From: Clostridiales bacterium
Lineage (GTDB): Bacteria > Bacillota > Clostridia > Christensenellales > Aristaeellaceae
Reading direction: 5' to 3'
DNA length: 8,077 nt
Assembly: GCA_022776785.1 (NCBI GenBank)
Contig: JALFHA010000248.1
Span: 1 to 8,077, forward strand
In this document: positions 7,538-8,077 of the stretch, in pieces
How the letters are laid out: each line of letters starts with the position of its first letter
How positions within the stretch are numbered: the stretch's first letter is position 1
The notes under the pieces: generated by a model
What the model saw: only the letters and a program-made list of their open reading frames with translations
Told to the model about the DNA's origin: nothing
Databases searched by the model: none
Position numbers and translations under genes: made by a program

Positions 7538-7542
7538 CCTCC
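7538..7542 (-). promoter_or_regulatory. ylxM ribosome binding site
   Basis: GGAGG, 5 nt before the GTG at 7532. It decides against the two upstream in-frame starts, whose ribosome binding sites are poor. Confidence 0.8.
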
Positions 7543-7559
7543 GTTATCATGACAAGCAG

Positions 7560-7614
7560 AAACACTTGACAGCCTGCTTATTATACGCCCTCAGGCAGCG
7601 GCTGTCAAGTGTTT
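7560..7614. promoter_or_regulatory. 15-bp inverted repeat spanning the ylxM promoter
   Basis: AAACACTTGACAGCC (7560-7574) and GGCTGTCAAGTGTTT (7600-7614) are perfectly complementary arms, 25 bp apart. One arm contains the -35 box of the leftward promoter and the other covers the predicted start of transcription; the -10 box lies between them. This is where a repressor operator would be expected. The arms could alternatively be mobile-element ends or a copied promoter half. No regulator is encoded nearby. Confidence 0.65.
7580..7608 (-). promoter_or_regulatory. Consensus housekeeping promoter of the ylxM-ffh operon
   Basis: On the minus strand TTGACA (7603-7608) and TATAAT (7580-7585) are separated by exactly 17 bp, a perfect sigma-A/sigma-70 consensus. 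Predicted transcription start is near 7573, giving a leader of about 40 nt before GTG 7532. Such a strong promoter suits genes for S16 and SRP. Confidence 0.9.
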
Positions 7615-7650
7615 TTGCTTGACAATTTTCGGATGATGTCCTGTCGAATG

Positions 7651-7830
7651 ACTGACAGCGTAACATCCATTACTAAGTCTGCCTTCTCGGGTTGTGAAAA
7701 CCTCACCATCACCGCACCGAAAGGCTCTTACGCCCACCAGTATGCGCTGGAACATGACATTCCCTGCACTGCTACAGCCGCCGGAGGCTACCGCGAAGCA
7801 ACCAACACCGACTGGCTGATACTATTTTGA
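7651..7830 (+). pseudogene. Remnant of a BspA-like leucine-rich-repeat protein C-terminus
   Basis: Translated on the plus strand, 7654-7767 gives DSVTSITKSAFSGCENL, then TITAPKGSYAHQYALEHDIPC, which is the end of the last LRR_5 (BspA-type) repeat and the usual closing segment of these surface proteins. Nothing LRR-like precedes it: the upstream sequence is the ylxM promoter region, so the gene body and its start are lost. The reading frame then runs into the dispersed repeat and stops at TGA 7828-7830. Possible product if started at GTG 7609 would be only 73 residues. A non-functional fragment is the best reading; no other identity is evident. Confidence 0.75.
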
Positions 7831-8077
7831 GGCTAAAATCTAGCTTTGCAGAATCAGCCCAGTTTCAATCGTAGGATGCTTCGCATCCTGCTCTGAAACT
7901 GCTTTTTCTTTTGAACAATAAGGGAACATTGGGCTACCGACCCGGGAAACCCGCATAGTCGCGCCAAAGGCGCTCCTTGCGGTTTCCAGCCTTCGCCTGC
8001 CTGATTCCGCCACAGGCGGCGGCAGGTTGCGGCTCCAAACCTGCTTGAGGGATTTCATCCCTCAAACTCCCTTCTTC
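7819..8077. repeat. Dispersed direct repeat, right copy (long form)
   Basis: Same direction as 428-592. The first 117 bp and the last 41 bp match that copy, but between them (7936-8036) lies a 101-bp insert that matches the hairpin module of 52-137. It contains the bulged hairpin 7862-7899 and TTGAGGGA/TCCCTCAA at 8045-8065. The window ends within the element, in CTTCTTC, which at 586-601 continues into GCTTCGCGC. A minus-strand open frame of 72 codons crosses it, but in the shared part it uses another frame than in the left copy, so it is not treated as a gene. Confidence 0.85.
7944..8036. repeat. Hairpin module nested in the right dispersed repeat
   Basis: Second copy of the double hairpin at 52-137. 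First hairpin: outer arms GGAAAC-c-CGCA (7945-7955) and TGCGGTTTCC (7978-7987), inner arms GCGCC and GGCGC, loop AAA. Second: outer CCTGCC (7996-8001) and GGCAGG (8021-8026), inner CCGCC and GGCGG, loop ACA, with an extra AGCC/GGCT closure. Sequence differs from the left-edge copy mainly in paired positions changed on both sides. Confidence 0.8.

Noticed and set aside
7840..8058. Minus-strand 72-codon open frame in the right dispersed repeat
   Set aside because: The left copy of the repeat starts with the same MKSLKQVW but then uses a different frame and stops after 36 codons, so no protein is conserved between copies.

Overview
The window looks like chromosomal DNA of a GC-rich Firmicute, most likely a gut-type Clostridia lineage. 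The evidence is the Bacillota gene order ylxM-ffh-rpsP-khpA-rimM, strong GGAGG-type ribosome binding sites, and a remnant of a BspA-like leucine-rich-repeat protein. No narrower taxon can be supported from the sequence alone. All eight intact genes lie on the minus strand, so the operon reads from right to left.

Right edge (about 7560-8077): a long dispersed repeat made of hairpin modules, then a decayed C-terminal piece of an LRR surface protein on the plus strand, then a perfect-consensus sigma-A type promoter facing left. A 15-bp perfect inverted repeat runs from the -35 box to just past the start of transcription. Operon core (7532 to 4593): YlxM and Ffh (SRP targeting of membrane and secreted proteins), ribosomal protein S16, the KH-domain RNA-binding protein KhpA, and the 30S maturation factor RimM. 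These genes combine ribosome assembly with co-translational protein export. The usual next genes, trmD and rplS, are absent.

Distal part (4500 to 688): in place of trmD-rplS there are two unrecognised exported proteins with signal peptides, separated by a 327-bp gap filled by three tandem copies of a roughly 95-bp structured repeat, and then an HD-domain phosphohydrolase. Whether these belong to the same transcript cannot be decided from sequence. No clear terminator or strong promoter was seen between them and rimM.

Left edge (1-687): no credible gene. It holds hairpin-rich repeats, an inverted copy of the 95-bp unit, a strong (possibly bidirectional) intrinsic terminator, a copy of the right-edge dispersed repeat, and a 46-bp tandem repeat that runs over the stop codon of the HD gene. 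The most unusual content is this repeat system. It consists of several modules recombined in different orders, with paired compensatory base changes between copies, and two unrelated hairpins share the same stem / 5-nt / stem / 3-nt loop / 4-nt geometry.
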